From the NCBI GenBank assembly GCA_002702705.1, contig PABH01000008.1, forward strand, positions 62,001-126,000: a DNA stretch of 64,000 nucleotides. The letters are read 5' to 3'. Shown here in pieces: positions 1 to 9,095 of this stretch. The translations under genes were made by a program, and so were the position numbers. Each line of letters starts with the position of its first letter. Position 1 is the first letter of the stretch. The notes under the pieces are model-generated. The model was given only the letters and a program-made list of their open reading frames with translations. It did no database searches and had not been told where the DNA came from. The stretch comes from Anaerolineaceae bacterium. Lineage in GTDB: Bacteria; Chloroflexota; Anaerolineae; Anaerolineales; Anaerolineaceae.

Positions 1-715
1 TGGAAATAGCTGCCAGATGTAAACCTGAAACCCAGCCCTCGGTGAATTGCGTTAACTTTTCAATTTCTTCTTGTTGAAAAGTGGGATATAGGTTCCGGCT
101 AAAAAGTTCTTTCGCTTCATCGATGTTGAAAGATAGAGCGTTTTGCCTGATTTCGATCAATTGACCATATGTTCTTAAGCGAGCTAAAGAAAAATGTGGA
201 TCGGATCTGGATATGATGATCAGGCATAGTTGTGGTGGTAAATGATCGATTAAAAACGACATGAAAAGATGAATGGGTGAAGCAGAAATTAGATGGTAAT
301 CATCCAAAACTAGATAAATTTTTTGTGGTGAGACATTAATCTGATTGATCAATAGAGTTGCAAGAATTTCTGGAGATTGAGATTTGTGAGTTTGAATCGC
401 GTTCAGAATTTCAATCCCAAATTTTGGCACAACCTGTTGAATGGCTGAAATGAAATAGGTTAAAAATCCGACTAAATAATTATCGCTTTTTTCAAGGGTT
501 AACCAGGCAACGGAATTCCTGTCAATTACTGAGGAACGGTTAATCCAATCACTGATCACCATCGTCTTCCCATAACCTGCAGGCGCTGAGACTAAAATGA
601 TTGGGATTGATTGCATGATCCCATCATCTAACAATTGCATCAATCGCTGGCGATGCACCAGTGACCTGCCTGAAGATGGGATATTAAATTTTGTCGTTAA
701 CAGTGGGATGGTCAA
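1..715 (-). CDS. MalT/LuxR-family ATP-dependent transcriptional regulator, 5' part (cut by window edge)
   Basis: I translated the minus strand and found one open frame from position 715 to the window edge, 238 codons. It reads like the N-terminal STAND ATPase domain of MalT-type LuxR activators. It opens with the family's usual IPLLTTKF-like segment. A Walker A (APAGYGKT) follows at about residues 48-55, then a Walker B-like YLVLDDYH near residue 125 and the family motif TEGWVSGLHLAA near the edge. The sensor repeats and LuxR helix-turn-helix would lie outside the window. The start is TTG at 715, chosen because a GAGGT ribosome site lies just upstream and an in-frame stop a little further up. 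The inducer is unknown, and a link to the rest of the window is not shown. Confidence 0.85.
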   Translation of the reverse strand, partial: MTIPLLTTKFNIPSSGRSLVHRQRLMQLLDDGIMQSIPIILVSAPAGYGKTMVISDWINRSSVIDRNSVAWLTLEKSDNYLVGFLTYFISAIQQVVPKFGIEILNAIQTHKSQSPEILATLLINQINVSPQKIYLVLDDYHLISASPIHLFMSFLIDHLPPQLCLIIISRSDPHFSLARLRTYGQLIEIRQNALSFNIDEAKELFSRNLYPTFQQEEIEKLTQFTEGWVSGLHLAAIS

Positions 716-1048
716 TAGAGACCTCGGTAAATAGAAGGAAAATTCGTCAATCTATAATGATTATAGCAGAATGAATTTAGGTGTTGTTCATAATTACTTA
801 ACCTGACATCAAGATAAAATTTTTGAAAGGTATAGAAAAATAATTTCCCATATAATAAATTTATCCGCTTTTCATGCACGAATCACTTGGTCTGCTTAGA
901 AATCAAATTCTAGTTTTCTCATTCCAGCCAACATTGAAGGTAACCAAGAAATCGGATCTAAAAGAAAAACTAAATACCACATATCCCCAAACCGCGAACC
1001 AATTGATCCCATTTATATCCATTATGCACCTCAGTTTTTTATTGTTCC
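716..1048. other. Gene-free stretch, AT-rich
   Basis: These 333 bases lie between the start of the MalT-like gene and the 3' end of the DUF1801 gene, both on the minus strand. I see no convincing RNA gene, hairpin or repeat. A short plus-strand frame that runs on into the DUF1801 gene has no ribosome site and looks accidental. The promoter of the MalT-like gene should lie in the left half. Confidence 0.5.
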
Positions 1049-1468
1049 TTATGCCGCATTACTTTCTTGCATATGTTTTACCGACAATATCACCAATTCT
1101 TTCAAAACATCCAGATTTACATCCTCTAGTTTTTTAATATATAAACATGCCTTTCCGGTTTTATACTTCCCCAATTGTTTCATTAAATTTTCATACCGCT
1201 CGAATCCTGGCATAATATACAGTGTAAGATTTTGTTTGCGCGGAGAAAATGCAGTCAACATCCAATCCCCTTCTTGTCCACTGGCATACTTATAATGATA
1301 AGAACCAAAACCAACAATGCTGTCACCCCACATTTTCGCTGGTTCACCCGTGATCTCTTCCATTATTTTTTTTATCTGAAAACTATCTTGTCGTTTTTTC
1401 TCATCAGGCACACCATTTAAAAATTTTTCAACCGATTGATCATTGATTTTTGTTTTTAACTCAGCCAT
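1049..1468 (-). CDS. DUF1801 (YdhG-like) domain protein
   Basis: This is a small soluble protein of about 139 residues. It matches the DUF1801 fold: an N-terminal segment with VEKFLNGVPDEKKRQDS, then the typical MWGDSIVGFGSYHYKYASG stretch, and a C-terminal KYKTGKACLYIKKLEDV segment. The family's biochemical role is not established; members are often described as YdhG/YjhX-like or iron-chaperone-like. The start at 1468 is preferred over an in-frame ATG 33 bases upstream because GGAGG sits six bases before it. It is a single gene between two AT-rich gaps, with nothing tying it to the methyltransferase genes. Confidence 0.75.
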   Translation of the reverse strand: MAELKTKINDQSVEKFLNGVPDEKKRQDSFQIKKIMEEITGEPAKMWGDSIVGFGSYHYKYASGQEGDWMLTAFSPRKQNLTLYIMPGFERYENLMKQLGKYKTGKACLYIKKLEDVNLDVLKELVILSVKHMQESNAA

Positions 1469-1756
1469 ATCCACCTCCAAGTGAATTTCAGATTTGTTCA
1501 AATGGTACTTTGCATCAATTCTTTCCTATTTTTTGAACGTATGTTCAGTATACAAAGTTGTGGATTATAATTTAATTAATTGTTCATACTTCTTTAAGTA
1601 TAAAATTTGATTTTTAAAATTAACGGATTGTAAAATTAGATTAACAGATTGTTAAATCACCTTTATCATATTTACTTAATTTTTTAATTAGTGTAAAATA
1701 TAGTTGTCATTATGTAGTTTATATCTTGCTTAATGGCTTTGTAGAAAGGACAATAA

Positions 1757-2353
1757 ATGAACAATTTAACTTCCGTTGAAACCTTTTATGCCTTCAGTGC
1801 CATCATTGGAGGAGTGCTTTTTTTGATCCGTACCATTCTCTCATTGGTCGGTGCAGATGCAGATGCCGATTTTGATATGAGTGGCGCAGATATCGGTCAT
1901 GATCTACAAGGCCATCTTGGTGATCACAGCGGTATAGACAGCCATGGTGCATCATTTAATTTGTTTTCCATGCACAGCATCACAGGTTTCTTCTTAATGT
2001 TTGGGTTGATCGGATTGTCCTTATCAAAAGCAGGTTTACCCGAATTATTAACTGCCATCGGTGGAATGGCTTCCGGCGCATTTACCATGCTGGTAGTCGC
2101 ACTTATTTATTATTTTATGCAGCGACTTCAATCCGACGGCACCATGAAGATCGAAACAGCCGTTGGTAAAACCGGAACGGTCTATCTCTCTTTGCCGGAA
2201 AAAGGCAGCGGTCAGGTTAGCATTGTGGTTCAAGGTGGATTAAAACAATTTGATGCCATCTCCGCTGACAAAAGCCGTATTCCCACCGGAGAGGAAGTAC
2301 GCGTAGTGCGGGTTGTCAATGGCAAAACCTTGGTTGTGGAGCGGGTTGATTAA
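1757..2353 (+). CDS. NfeD-like membrane protein (YqiJ/YuaF type)
   Basis: The protein has 198 residues: an N-terminal membrane helix (about 8-30), an Asp/His-rich loop (about 33-67, with the run GADADADFD), two further helices (about 70-118) and a C-terminal OB-like domain (about 130-198) ending in VVRVVNGKTLVVERVD. This is the layout of NfeD proteins that partner flotillins in bacterial membrane microdomains. The flotillin gene follows 89 bases downstream on the same strand, which supports a two-gene unit. An AAAGGA ribosome site precedes the ATG. The acidic/His loop may bind metal, but loops of this kind occur in many NfeD homologues. Confidence 0.8.
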   Translation: MNNLTSVETFYAFSAIIGGVLFLIRTILSLVGADADADFDMSGADIGHDLQGHLGDHSGIDSHGASFNLFSMHSITGFFLMFGLIGLSLSKAGLPELLTAIGGMASGAFTMLVVALIYYFMQRLQSDGTMKIETAVGKTGTVYLSLPEKGSGQVSIVVQGGLKQFDAISADKSRIPTGEEVRVVRVVNGKTLVVERVD

Positions 2354-2442
2354 ACAATTACCGCTGTAAAAATCAAAAACGTACGGCAGTTCGTTCACAC
2401 CGTTCGTTCTACCGTTTTTCATTTTTTTCAAAAGGAGTAACA

Positions 2443-3891
2443 ATGAACACTTCATCATTCTTTGGATTGCTGGGAATCGCCGCATTTATTGTGATCGTTT
2501 TTTCAGCTATCCTCTACTTAGCCAGCCGCTATAAACGCTGTCCATCCGACAAGATTCTCGTCGTGTATGGCCGGGTTGATCCTGGCAAATCCAGCCGTTG
2601 TATGCATGGCGGTGGTACCATTGTCTGGCCATTAATCCAATCCTATTCTTATCTCAGCCTGACCCCAATTACGATCAATATTCCGTTGCAGGGTGCATTA
2701 TCCTTACAGAACATCCGTATTAATGTTCCATCCACATTCACAGTTGGTATTAGTACGGAACCGGAAATTATGACCAATGCTGCTGAGCGTATGCTCGGAT
2801 TAGCGCGAGCTGATATCGAAGATATGGCAAAAGAAATTATCTTCGGTCAGTTACGTCTGACAGTGGCTTCCTTAACCATCGAACAAATTAACCAGGATCG
2901 TGAATCCTTCCTTGAATCAGTTCGTAAAAACGTGGAACCGGAATTAAACAAGATCGGTTTATACCTGATCAACGTCAATATCACCGATATCACCGATGAA
3001 TCGGAGTATATTGAATCCATCGGTAAAAAAGCAGCCTCGGAAGCTTTAAATACAGCCAAAGTGGATGTTGCCGTGCAGGATAAAAATGGTGCTATTGGTG
3101 AAGCCGAAGCCAACCGGGAAAAAGAAATCCGCGTAGCAGAGAACATGGCAACCGCTGAAAAAGGTCGAAAAGCAGCAATGGCTGATCAACGTATTTATGT
3201 CCAAGCCCGTGAAGCCGAAGCGGTTGACGGCGAAAATACAGCCCAAGCTGATATTGCCAACTCCAATGCGAACTTAGCGGTCAAAGAAGCCGAAGCCAAA
3301 CAGCGTGCCGAAGTTGCCCGTCGTGAAGCCGAAGTGCAAATTCAAAAAGCGCAGTACAAAGCTGAATTGGAACGTTTGAACGCAGTCGAAATCGTACAAA
3401 AAGAAGTTGACAAACGCAAAATTGAAATTGAAGCCGAAGCACAAGCGGAACGTATCCGTCGTGAAGCCAAAGGTGAAGCGGATGGCATCCTGCTGAAATA
3501 CAAAGCGGAGGCTGAAGGTTTACAGTCTCTGCTGGAAAGCAAAGCCCTTGGTTATCAAAAACTGGTCGAATCCGTCAATGGTGATACCCAGGCTGCAGCA
3601 ACCTTGCTCTTAATTGAAAAAATGCAGGAACTGGTCAATGCCCAGGTGGAAGCCATCAGTAAACTGAAGATCGACAAGATCACCGTTTGGGATTCGGGAA
3701 ACGGGAATGGCAATTCATCGACTGCCAATTTCATCTCAGGACTGGTAAAGAGTGTTCCTCCGCTGCAAGAAATTGCCGCCATGGCCGGCGTAGAACTGCC
3801 TGATTATCTTGGTAAAATGGTCGACCACACACCGCAAAAACCGGATGTGGTAAACGTGGAAGTCGAAACCGATTTGCCTGAGACCGAATAA
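2443..3891 (+). CDS. Flotillin family protein (YqiK/FloT-like)
   Basis: The protein has 482 residues. It has one N-terminal membrane segment (about 5-27), an SPFH/prohibitin-homology domain (about 30-210) and a long coiled coil rich in EAEA-type repeats (about 200-385). The tail is variable and Gly/Asn-containing and ends in an acidic segment. Flotillins oligomerise on the inner face of the membrane and organise membrane domains. The NfeD partner lies directly upstream and a strong hairpin terminator follows the stop. AAAAGGAG precedes the ATG. The repeated GAAGCCGAA codons reflect the coiled-coil repeats rather than a mobile element. Confidence 0.88.
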   Translation: MNTSSFFGLLGIAAFIVIVFSAILYLASRYKRCPSDKILVVYGRVDPGKSSRCMHGGGTIVWPLIQSYSYLSLTPITINIPLQGALSLQNIRINVPSTFTVGISTEPEIMTNAAERMLGLARADIEDMAKEIIFGQLRLTVASLTIEQINQDRESFLESVRKNVEPELNKIGLYLINVNITDITDESEYIESIGKKAASEALNTAKVDVAVQDKNGAIGEAEANREKEIRVAENMATAEKGRKAAMADQRIYVQAREAEAVDGENTAQADIANSNANLAVKEAEAKQRAEVARREAEVQIQKAQYKAELERLNAVEIVQKEVDKRKIEIEAEAQAERIRREAKGEADGILLKYKAEAEGLQSLLESKALGYQKLVESVNGDTQAAATLLLIEKMQELVNAQVEAISKLKIDKITVWDSGNGNGNSSTANFISGLVKSVPPLQEIAAMAGVELPDYLGKMVDHTPQKPDVVNVEVETDLPETE

Positions 3892-3911
3892 ACGAACAAA
3901 TAAAGTTATGG

Positions 3912-3942
3912 AAAAGTGGAGGGTTTTTAACCCTCCACTTTT
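3912..3942 (+). terminator. Hairpin terminator after the flotillin gene
   Basis: A perfect 12-base stem (AAAAGTGGAGGG, 3912-3923, pairing with 3931-3942) with a seven-base loop lies 20 bases after the flotillin stop and ends in TTTT. It separates the NfeD/flotillin unit from the next gene, whose ribosome site begins 10 bases later. Confidence 0.8.
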
Positions 3943-3960
3943 ATCCATTCCAGGAGATCT

Positions 3961-4602
3961 ATGGATCCTAACCGTGAAAACCTATCAACTTTACTTCTGA
4001 TTTTTGCCCTGACCGCACTTGGCACACTTGGTTGGCTGGTGGGTTTATTTCTTTTTTGGCTTTTCTTGCGCATTTTAGGCGGTGCACCAGATTTTTTCTC
4101 TTTAACCGAATCCTTTTCCACAGCCGTTACCGCAGCCGCCGTTTTAAGTGCAGGATTTATAGCCTACCGTGAATTAAACGAAGGTTCTTATTCGCGTTAT
4201 ATAGAAGTAGCTGACCGCTTATTTGAGGAATTAAATTCCGAAGATAATATCAATGCCCGGCGTTGGATTTATCAAAATCTGCCGGATGACCCACAAACTG
4301 GTCTAAAAAAGATTGGTGAAGAGGGGCGAACAACTATAAAAAAAGTGCTCAATTCTTTGGACCGCGTGGCTTTTTTAACCCAAAAGAATTGGATTCCTGA
4401 AAAAATGATTATGCCGTGGATGAGTCCAATGGTAATAAAAACATGGGTCAAATTGGAACCTTATGTGAATTACGAATCAGAACGGCGGGGTGAACCAGAG
4501 TATTACCGCCTGGCCCGTGACCTGGCAAAACGCTGCCAGACTTGGCAAAAATCGAATCATCCCGAATCTTTAAATGTGCACTGGCTGGACGATGCCCTTT
4601 AA
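3961..4602 (+). CDS. Membrane-anchored protein of unknown function (DUF4760-like)
   Basis: The protein has 213 residues. Two N-terminal membrane segments (about 10-40 and 55-72) are followed by a soluble part of about 140 residues rich in aromatic and charged residues, with stretches such as EVADRLFEELNSEDN and RRWIYQNLPDD. The layout resembles DUF4760-type proteins, but that match is from memory of the general pattern and is weak. AGGAG precedes the ATG. It ends two bases from the convergent lipoprotein gene. No function can be given. Confidence 0.6.
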   Translation: MDPNRENLSTLLLIFALTALGTLGWLVGLFLFWLFLRILGGAPDFFSLTESFSTAVTAAAVLSAGFIAYRELNEGSYSRYIEVADRLFEELNSEDNINARRWIYQNLPDDPQTGLKKIGEEGRTTIKKVLNSLDRVAFLTQKNWIPEKMIMPWMSPMVIKTWVKLEPYVNYESERRGEPEYYRLARDLAKRCQTWQKSNHPESLNVHWLDDAL

Positions 4603-4603
4603 A

Positions 4604-5056
4604 TTAAGATGAAATCCGAATAAACTTAACACCCAATCCATCTGGAAAATTAATTAACAGGCTGTTCTGATCCAACTGCCAGATTTCCACTTCAAGAAGT
4701 TTTCCATTCCAGGGAAGCAGTAACTCTGTTTCGCTGGTGAAACGATAATAACCCAAAAACAAATCGGGGTTTCCAGTTTGAAAAAATTGAAAATCTTCTG
4801 TAAATCGATAGATCTCTCCACTATTAACTTCCTGCCAATGCCCAATAAGCCAGGTTTTCAAACTGGAAGGGAAGGATTGGGGGGTATTGGTAAATACCAC
4901 AGAGAAATGTTGTTCGGGAGTGCTGGTCTCTGTTATTTTCTCAACCGATGTCGCATTTTGGGGAGAAATCTCAGATACTTCTCCGGAAAACCGGCAAGCA
5001 ATAAATATAAAAACAAAAAGGGAAAGAATCCATAATCTTTTTTTCTGATTTAACAT
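4604..5056 (-). CDS. Small secreted lipoprotein of unknown function
   Basis: The protein has 150 residues. It begins with a lipoprotein signal: basic MLNQKKR, a hydrophobic run, then the lipobox FIAC with the lipidated Cys near residue 21. A Ser/Thr-rich linker follows. The C-terminal domain of about 90 residues contains GHWQEVNSGEIYRFTEDFQF and ends in a beta-rich segment, as in small lipocalin-like or DUF5640-like domains. No exact family is claimed. It is convergent with the membrane protein at 3961-4602, with a single base between the two stops. The GGAAGG ribosome site lies unusually close to the ATG. Confidence 0.65.
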   Translation of the reverse strand: MLNQKKRLWILSLFVFIFIACRFSGEVSEISPQNATSVEKITETSTPEQHFSVVFTNTPQSFPSSLKTWLIGHWQEVNSGEIYRFTEDFQFFQTGNPDLFLGYYRFTSETELLLPWNGKLLEVEIWQLDQNSLLINFPDGLGVKFIRISS

Positions 5057-5152
5057 CCTTCCAGTATAACCGGATTTAGCCTATACAAACATGGATACAA
5101 GTCACCATCAATCGTGTTAAACTGTTTTTATACCCATCAGGAGAGGTGAACT

Positions 5153-6247
5153 ATGGCAAAATCCAATATTTATAAAGCAGAAGATTTATACGATTTTATG
5201 GTTCGATTTTTTGTTAAGCTTGGCGTTCCTCAGGACCGGGCAGAAATCACCGCAGAAGTCTTACAAGCGGCCGACCTGCGCGGTGTTAATTCACACGGCA
5301 TGATTCGGCTTCACACGTACTATGGCAGCCGTTTACAAAAAGGTTTAATTGATCCCTTAGCGGAACCAGAGATCATACGCGAAAGTGTAGCCTCAATTGC
5401 CATTGACGGAAAAAATGGATTAGGCCAGGTGGTTGCCAAACAAGCCATGCAGGCCTGTATTAAAAAGGCTGAGAACAGTGGTATAGCAATGGTCACCGTA
5501 AATAATAGTAATCACTACGGTATTGCCGGATATTATGCCATGATAGCGTTGGAACATGATATGATCGGCATCAGCCTGACCAATGCTCAACCTCTGGTAG
5601 CTCCAACCTATGGTCGAAAACGGCTGCTCGGAACCAATCCAATTGCTGTTGCCGCCCCTGCACTTAACCACCGCCCTTACGTACTGGATATGGCAACCAG
5701 TATTGTACCTATAGGAAAAGTAACCGTTTACCAAAAAGCTGGTGAGGAGATCCCTGCTGGATGGGGAATGGATCAAACCGGCCAGATTACTTCAGACCCA
5801 TCTCAAGTATTAAATGGCGGAGCATTATTCCCTTTGGGTGGCAGTGATTTAATGCGAGGTTATAAAGGCTATGGATTGGCTTTATTGGTGGACATTCTTT
5901 CCGGCGTTTTGTCCGGGGCAGCATTTGGGGAAAATGTCGGAAAATCCGGTCAAAATCTAGCCTCAAACGTGGGACATTTTTTTGCCGCGATGCGGCTTGA
6001 TGCTTTCCGCGATCCCGAAGAATTTAAACAAGACCTTGATGCTTTATTTGACCAACTTACGAAAGCCGAAAAAGCGGTTGGGCAGGAACGGATTTATATT
6101 CACGGAGAAAAAGAATTTGAACTAACAGAACAGTACCAAAAACACGGCATCCCGTTGATGGAGGAAGTAGTGAAAAATCTACAAGAAGCGGGTGAAAGTG
6201 TAGGTGTAGCATTTGACCTCATTCCGATTGGTGAAACAGAAACATAA
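5153..6247 (+). CDS. Malate/L-lactate dehydrogenase family oxidoreductase (Ldh2/YbiC type)
   Basis: The protein has 364 residues, the usual length for the type-2 malate/lactate dehydrogenase fold, which is unrelated to classical LDH. Typical motifs are AADLRGVNSHGMIRL near residue 45 (with the catalytic His), NNSNHYGIAGYYA near 120 and GTNPIAVAAPA near 160. The family reduces 2-oxo acids such as oxaloacetate, pyruvate, ureidoglycolate or 2,3-diketogulonate with NAD(P)H, so the substrate is open. AGGAGAGGTGA lies just before the ATG. It stands alone, 95 bases before a small unknown gene. Confidence 0.85.
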   Translation: MAKSNIYKAEDLYDFMVRFFVKLGVPQDRAEITAEVLQAADLRGVNSHGMIRLHTYYGSRLQKGLIDPLAEPEIIRESVASIAIDGKNGLGQVVAKQAMQACIKKAENSGIAMVTVNNSNHYGIAGYYAMIALEHDMIGISLTNAQPLVAPTYGRKRLLGTNPIAVAAPALNHRPYVLDMATSIVPIGKVTVYQKAGEEIPAGWGMDQTGQITSDPSQVLNGGALFPLGGSDLMRGYKGYGLALLVDILSGVLSGAAFGENVGKSGQNLASNVGHFFAAMRLDAFRDPEEFKQDLDALFDQLTKAEKAVGQERIYIHGEKEFELTEQYQKHGIPLMEEVVKNLQEAGESVGVAFDLIPIGETET

Positions 6248-6341
6248 TTCGTCTATACAACCACTCTAGAAATGTTTATTTTGACCGATACTATCAATAT
6301 AATCCAAAGCTGCAAGGAGGCAGCTAGAAAGGTAGGACAAA

Positions 6342-6650
6342 ATGGGACTCAATGGAATGGGTCTGTCCTCCCTGGTAATGGCACGGCGTATTATGGGTTA
6401 TATCGAAAAGCACTCGTATAAAATCGAGATACCCAAATCACGCCAATCCACTGCTCACCACACTCCCAAAGACGATAAGGCACTTATCCAGGGGCAAGAC
6501 AGAAACCAAAAAAAAATTGAACCTGCGGTTCAAACAGACGCTCCGCGCGATTTTTCTCCACCGGAAACCAATTTATATACGTTAAAGCATTCCCAACCCG
6601 GTGTAGAAAAAATCATTCCGCCAGGAAAAACAATTAAACGCGAGGTTTAA
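6342..6650 (+). CDS. Small protein of unknown function
   Basis: The protein has 102 residues and is not recognised. The N-terminal 30 residues (MGLNGMGLSSLVMARRIMGY) could form an amphipathic helix; the rest is polar, basic and Pro/Gln-rich and looks disordered. A strong AAGGAGG about 20 bases upstream of the ATG and a second AAAGG close to it suggest real translation. The stop is convergent with the alpha-glucosidase gene, one base away. Confidence 0.5.
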   Translation: MGLNGMGLSSLVMARRIMGYIEKHSYKIEIPKSRQSTAHHTPKDDKALIQGQDRNQKKIEPAVQTDAPRDFSPPETNLYTLKHSQPGVEKIIPPGKTIKREV

Positions 6651-6651
6651 G

Positions 6652-8256
6652 TTAAACGGTTTTTAAAATAAGTGCTTCGTAAGGAGCCAAACTTATCTTG
6701 CGGTCAGACACCACTGGGAGCTTTGTTCGTTTGTTTGAAAGCAGAAGTTCCCAGTTCTGCCTGGTGATACTTGAGCTAACCACCAAGCCTGTTTTCCGCC
6801 GGCTGAAATTTATCGCGACCAACACCGTTTCATCACCGATTTGTCGTGTATAAGCTAACAAACGCCTTGGCTCGAAAGTGATTGGCATATACATACCACG
6901 TCGTAAAGGTAAAGATTCGCGACGAATATGCAACAATCTTTTATAAAAGTGATATAACGAGGTTGAATCCGCTTGTTGATTTTCCACATTACGAAATGAA
7001 GTATTTGCGTGCAGCGGCAGCCAAGGATCACCGCTGGTAAATCCCCCCTTCGGACCGGCATTCCACTGCATTGGCGAACGACATCCGTCGCGCCCCTTAA
7101 AAAACGGCCAGAATCTTTTTCCAATCGGATCCTGCACATCTTCTTTGCGTTTAATTGGTATATCCCGCATCCCAATTTCTTCACCATAATATAAAAAGGG
7201 TGTTCCTCTTAGGGTTAAAATTAAAGCCGCAAGCACAAATAAGCGGTCATCTTTTTCATTCCGGGTATATCGAGTAGCCGAACGAGGTTCATCATGGTTG
7301 TTTAATACATAATTAGGCCATGTTTTATCATCCAGCACTTGCTCCCAATGCTGAATTGCTTTATAAAAAGGACCAGGGCGAAATGGTTTTTTTAGAAAAT
7401 CAAGATCAAATGCAGCATGTAATTTATCTTCACCCGTATAACTGGCAGCACGTTCCTGATCTGCCATAAAGGTTTCTCCCACCGCATATCGTTCTGGATA
7501 TTCATCCAGAATTTCACGAAACTCATTTAACAAGGGTTTCATTTCTGGTTGGTCAAGATCAAACACATGATGCTGCCGGAAAAACGGTGTTAATCCAAGC
7601 AATTTCGTGGGGTTATTTTCAAAATTTGCACTCTTAAAATATGCATTAAACACATCTAATCGAAAACCATCCACCCCTTTATCCAGCCAAAACCGCCAAA
7701 CATCCAAAATTGCTTTTCGCACCTCCGGATTATGCCAATTTAAGTCCGGTTGTTGTTTGTAAAACATGTGAAAATAATACTGCTCTGTGTTTTCATCCCA
7801 TTCCCACCCTTTACCACCAAAAACGGAATGCCAGTTATTCGGCACACCGCCGCCTGGTGCCGCATCTTTCCAGATATACCAATCCCGATAAGGATTATCT
7901 TTGGATTTTCGTGATTCTAAAAACCAGGGGTGCTGGTCAGAAGTATGATTTAACACCAAATCCATGATGATATGGATTTTACGCTTATGAGCTTCTTTAA
8001 TTAATTCATCAAAATCCTGGATTGTCCCATATTTTGGATCAATACCAGTGTAATCCGCTACATCATAACCAAAATCCGCATCAGGAGAAGGGTAAATTGG
8101 CGATAGCCAGATCGCATCTACTCCTAAGTCTTTTATGTAATCCAATTTGGAAATGATACCAGGCAAGTCCCCAATTCCGTCTCCATTTGAATCCATATAC
8201 GATCGCGGATAAATTTGATAAATCACACCATCTCGCCACCAAAGCCAATTATCCAC
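6652..8256 (-). CDS. GH13 alpha-glucosidase (oligo-1,6-glucosidase type)
   Basis: The protein has about 534 residues. It has the conserved GH13 regions in order: DLVLNHTSDQHPWF, DGFRLDVFNAYF (nucleophile Asp), AVGETF (acid/base Glu) and NHDEPR (transition-state Asp). A C-terminal beta domain follows. The YQIYPRSY and GDGIGDLPGI segments near the N-terminus are typical of GH13 subfamilies that hydrolyse small alpha-glucosides. No signal peptide is seen, so it acts in the cytoplasm. I prefer the GTG at 8256, with GAGGTG seven bases upstream, over the GTG 21 bases further up, which has no ribosome site. It is a single gene, convergent with its left neighbour. Confidence 0.88.
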   Translation of the reverse strand: MDNWLWWRDGVIYQIYPRSYMDSNGDGIGDLPGIISKLDYIKDLGVDAIWLSPIYPSPDADFGYDVADYTGIDPKYGTIQDFDELIKEAHKRKIHIIMDLVLNHTSDQHPWFLESRKSKDNPYRDWYIWKDAAPGGGVPNNWHSVFGGKGWEWDENTEQYYFHMFYKQQPDLNWHNPEVRKAILDVWRFWLDKGVDGFRLDVFNAYFKSANFENNPTKLLGLTPFFRQHHVFDLDQPEMKPLLNEFREILDEYPERYAVGETFMADQERAASYTGEDKLHAAFDLDFLKKPFRPGPFYKAIQHWEQVLDDKTWPNYVLNNHDEPRSATRYTRNEKDDRLFVLAALILTLRGTPFLYYGEEIGMRDIPIKRKEDVQDPIGKRFWPFFKGRDGCRSPMQWNAGPKGGFTSGDPWLPLHANTSFRNVENQQADSTSLYHFYKRLLHIRRESLPLRRGMYMPITFEPRRLLAYTRQIGDETVLVAINFSRRKTGLVVSSSITRQNWELLLSNKRTKLPVVSDRKISLAPYEALILKTV

Positions 8257-8470
8257 CTTAAGCACCTCGCAGATCACAAAATCAAACGCAATATATTATA
8301 TTTCTTAGGTTTTGTTCGAATTCCTTTGTCTTATTTTAGCATCAATAAAAAGATATACCTAAATATATACCTTATTTCACTGTACGAGTGTCTGCAGACG
8401 TAATTCAAATTATGGTAAGGTAAATATACGGCGATTTGCCGGTTATATTAAAAATAAGGAGGTTAATAAT

Positions 8471-9043
8471 ATGACCCAAGATAACAAAAAACCAAAAAAA
8501 TCCATTGATCCTTACACAGGTGAAGAGACACGAGAAGCAGAAGATGCCAATAATATTACGGAAATTTCTCCAGTAGATGGCGGCAATAGGGAAGGTGCAA
8601 ATTTCCTTCTAAAAGAAGAAAGCAGCATGGATCATATTGCAGCAGATGCGGATGCTGATGCGGTAGCGGAAAAATCAGAACAATTTACCAATGATCAAGC
8701 AATTGAAGAAGTGTTTGAAGATCGTCAAGAACGGGCAGCCGCTGGGCGAAAAGAGTTAGAAGAAGAGCTGGAAGAGTATCATTCTATGTCGCCAAAATTA
8801 AGCGGCGGTGATATTGATGCAAAATGGGAATATGCAAATTCCGGGGGGGAAGAAACCGTTGGAGGCACCGTTCCAACGCCAGATCAAGATATTGTTGAAG
8901 AGCTCGGTGAGGCAGTTGGAATAACCTACGAAGATGATGAACCACTTCACACGGAGGAGAAACTTCAACAAAGAGATGAAGAACGGTTTGAATTAAATCC
9001 GAATTCTGAAAACCAGAATGTAAATAATTCTAAAAAAGGGTGA
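8471..9043 (+). CDS. Acidic DUF6335-like protein
   Basis: The protein has 190 residues and is very acidic and hydrophilic. The core LSGGDIDAKWEYANSGGEE and VGGTVPTPDQDIVEELGEA, then EPLHTEEKLQQRDEERFELNP, matches the DUF6335 family known from cyanobacteria and Chloroflexota. Its function is unknown and the protein is probably largely disordered or helical. The N-terminal 70 residues are a low-complexity extension with a DADADA run. An AAGGAGG ribosome site lies nine bases before the ATG. It converges with the CobW-type gene across a 52-base gap without a clear terminator. Confidence 0.65.
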   Translation: MTQDNKKPKKSIDPYTGEETREAEDANNITEISPVDGGNREGANFLLKEESSMDHIAADADADAVAEKSEQFTNDQAIEEVFEDRQERAAAGRKELEEELEEYHSMSPKLSGGDIDAKWEYANSGGEETVGGTVPTPDQDIVEELGEAVGITYEDDEPLHTEEKLQQRDEERFELNPNSENQNVNNSKKG

Positions 9044-9095
9044 TATTTAACAAACGATTCTTTCACCTTATATTGCTTCTTCATTAAAAAAGGAA

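Noticed and set aside
874-1137. 87-residue plus-strand open frame
   Set aside because: It overlaps the well-supported DUF1801 gene on the other strand, has no ribosome site and its sequence resembles no family.
2354-2442. Imperfect hairpin between the NfeD and flotillin genes
   Set aside because: The arms (near AAAAACG and CCGTTTTT) pair only in part and the gap is probably just the intercistronic region of one operon.
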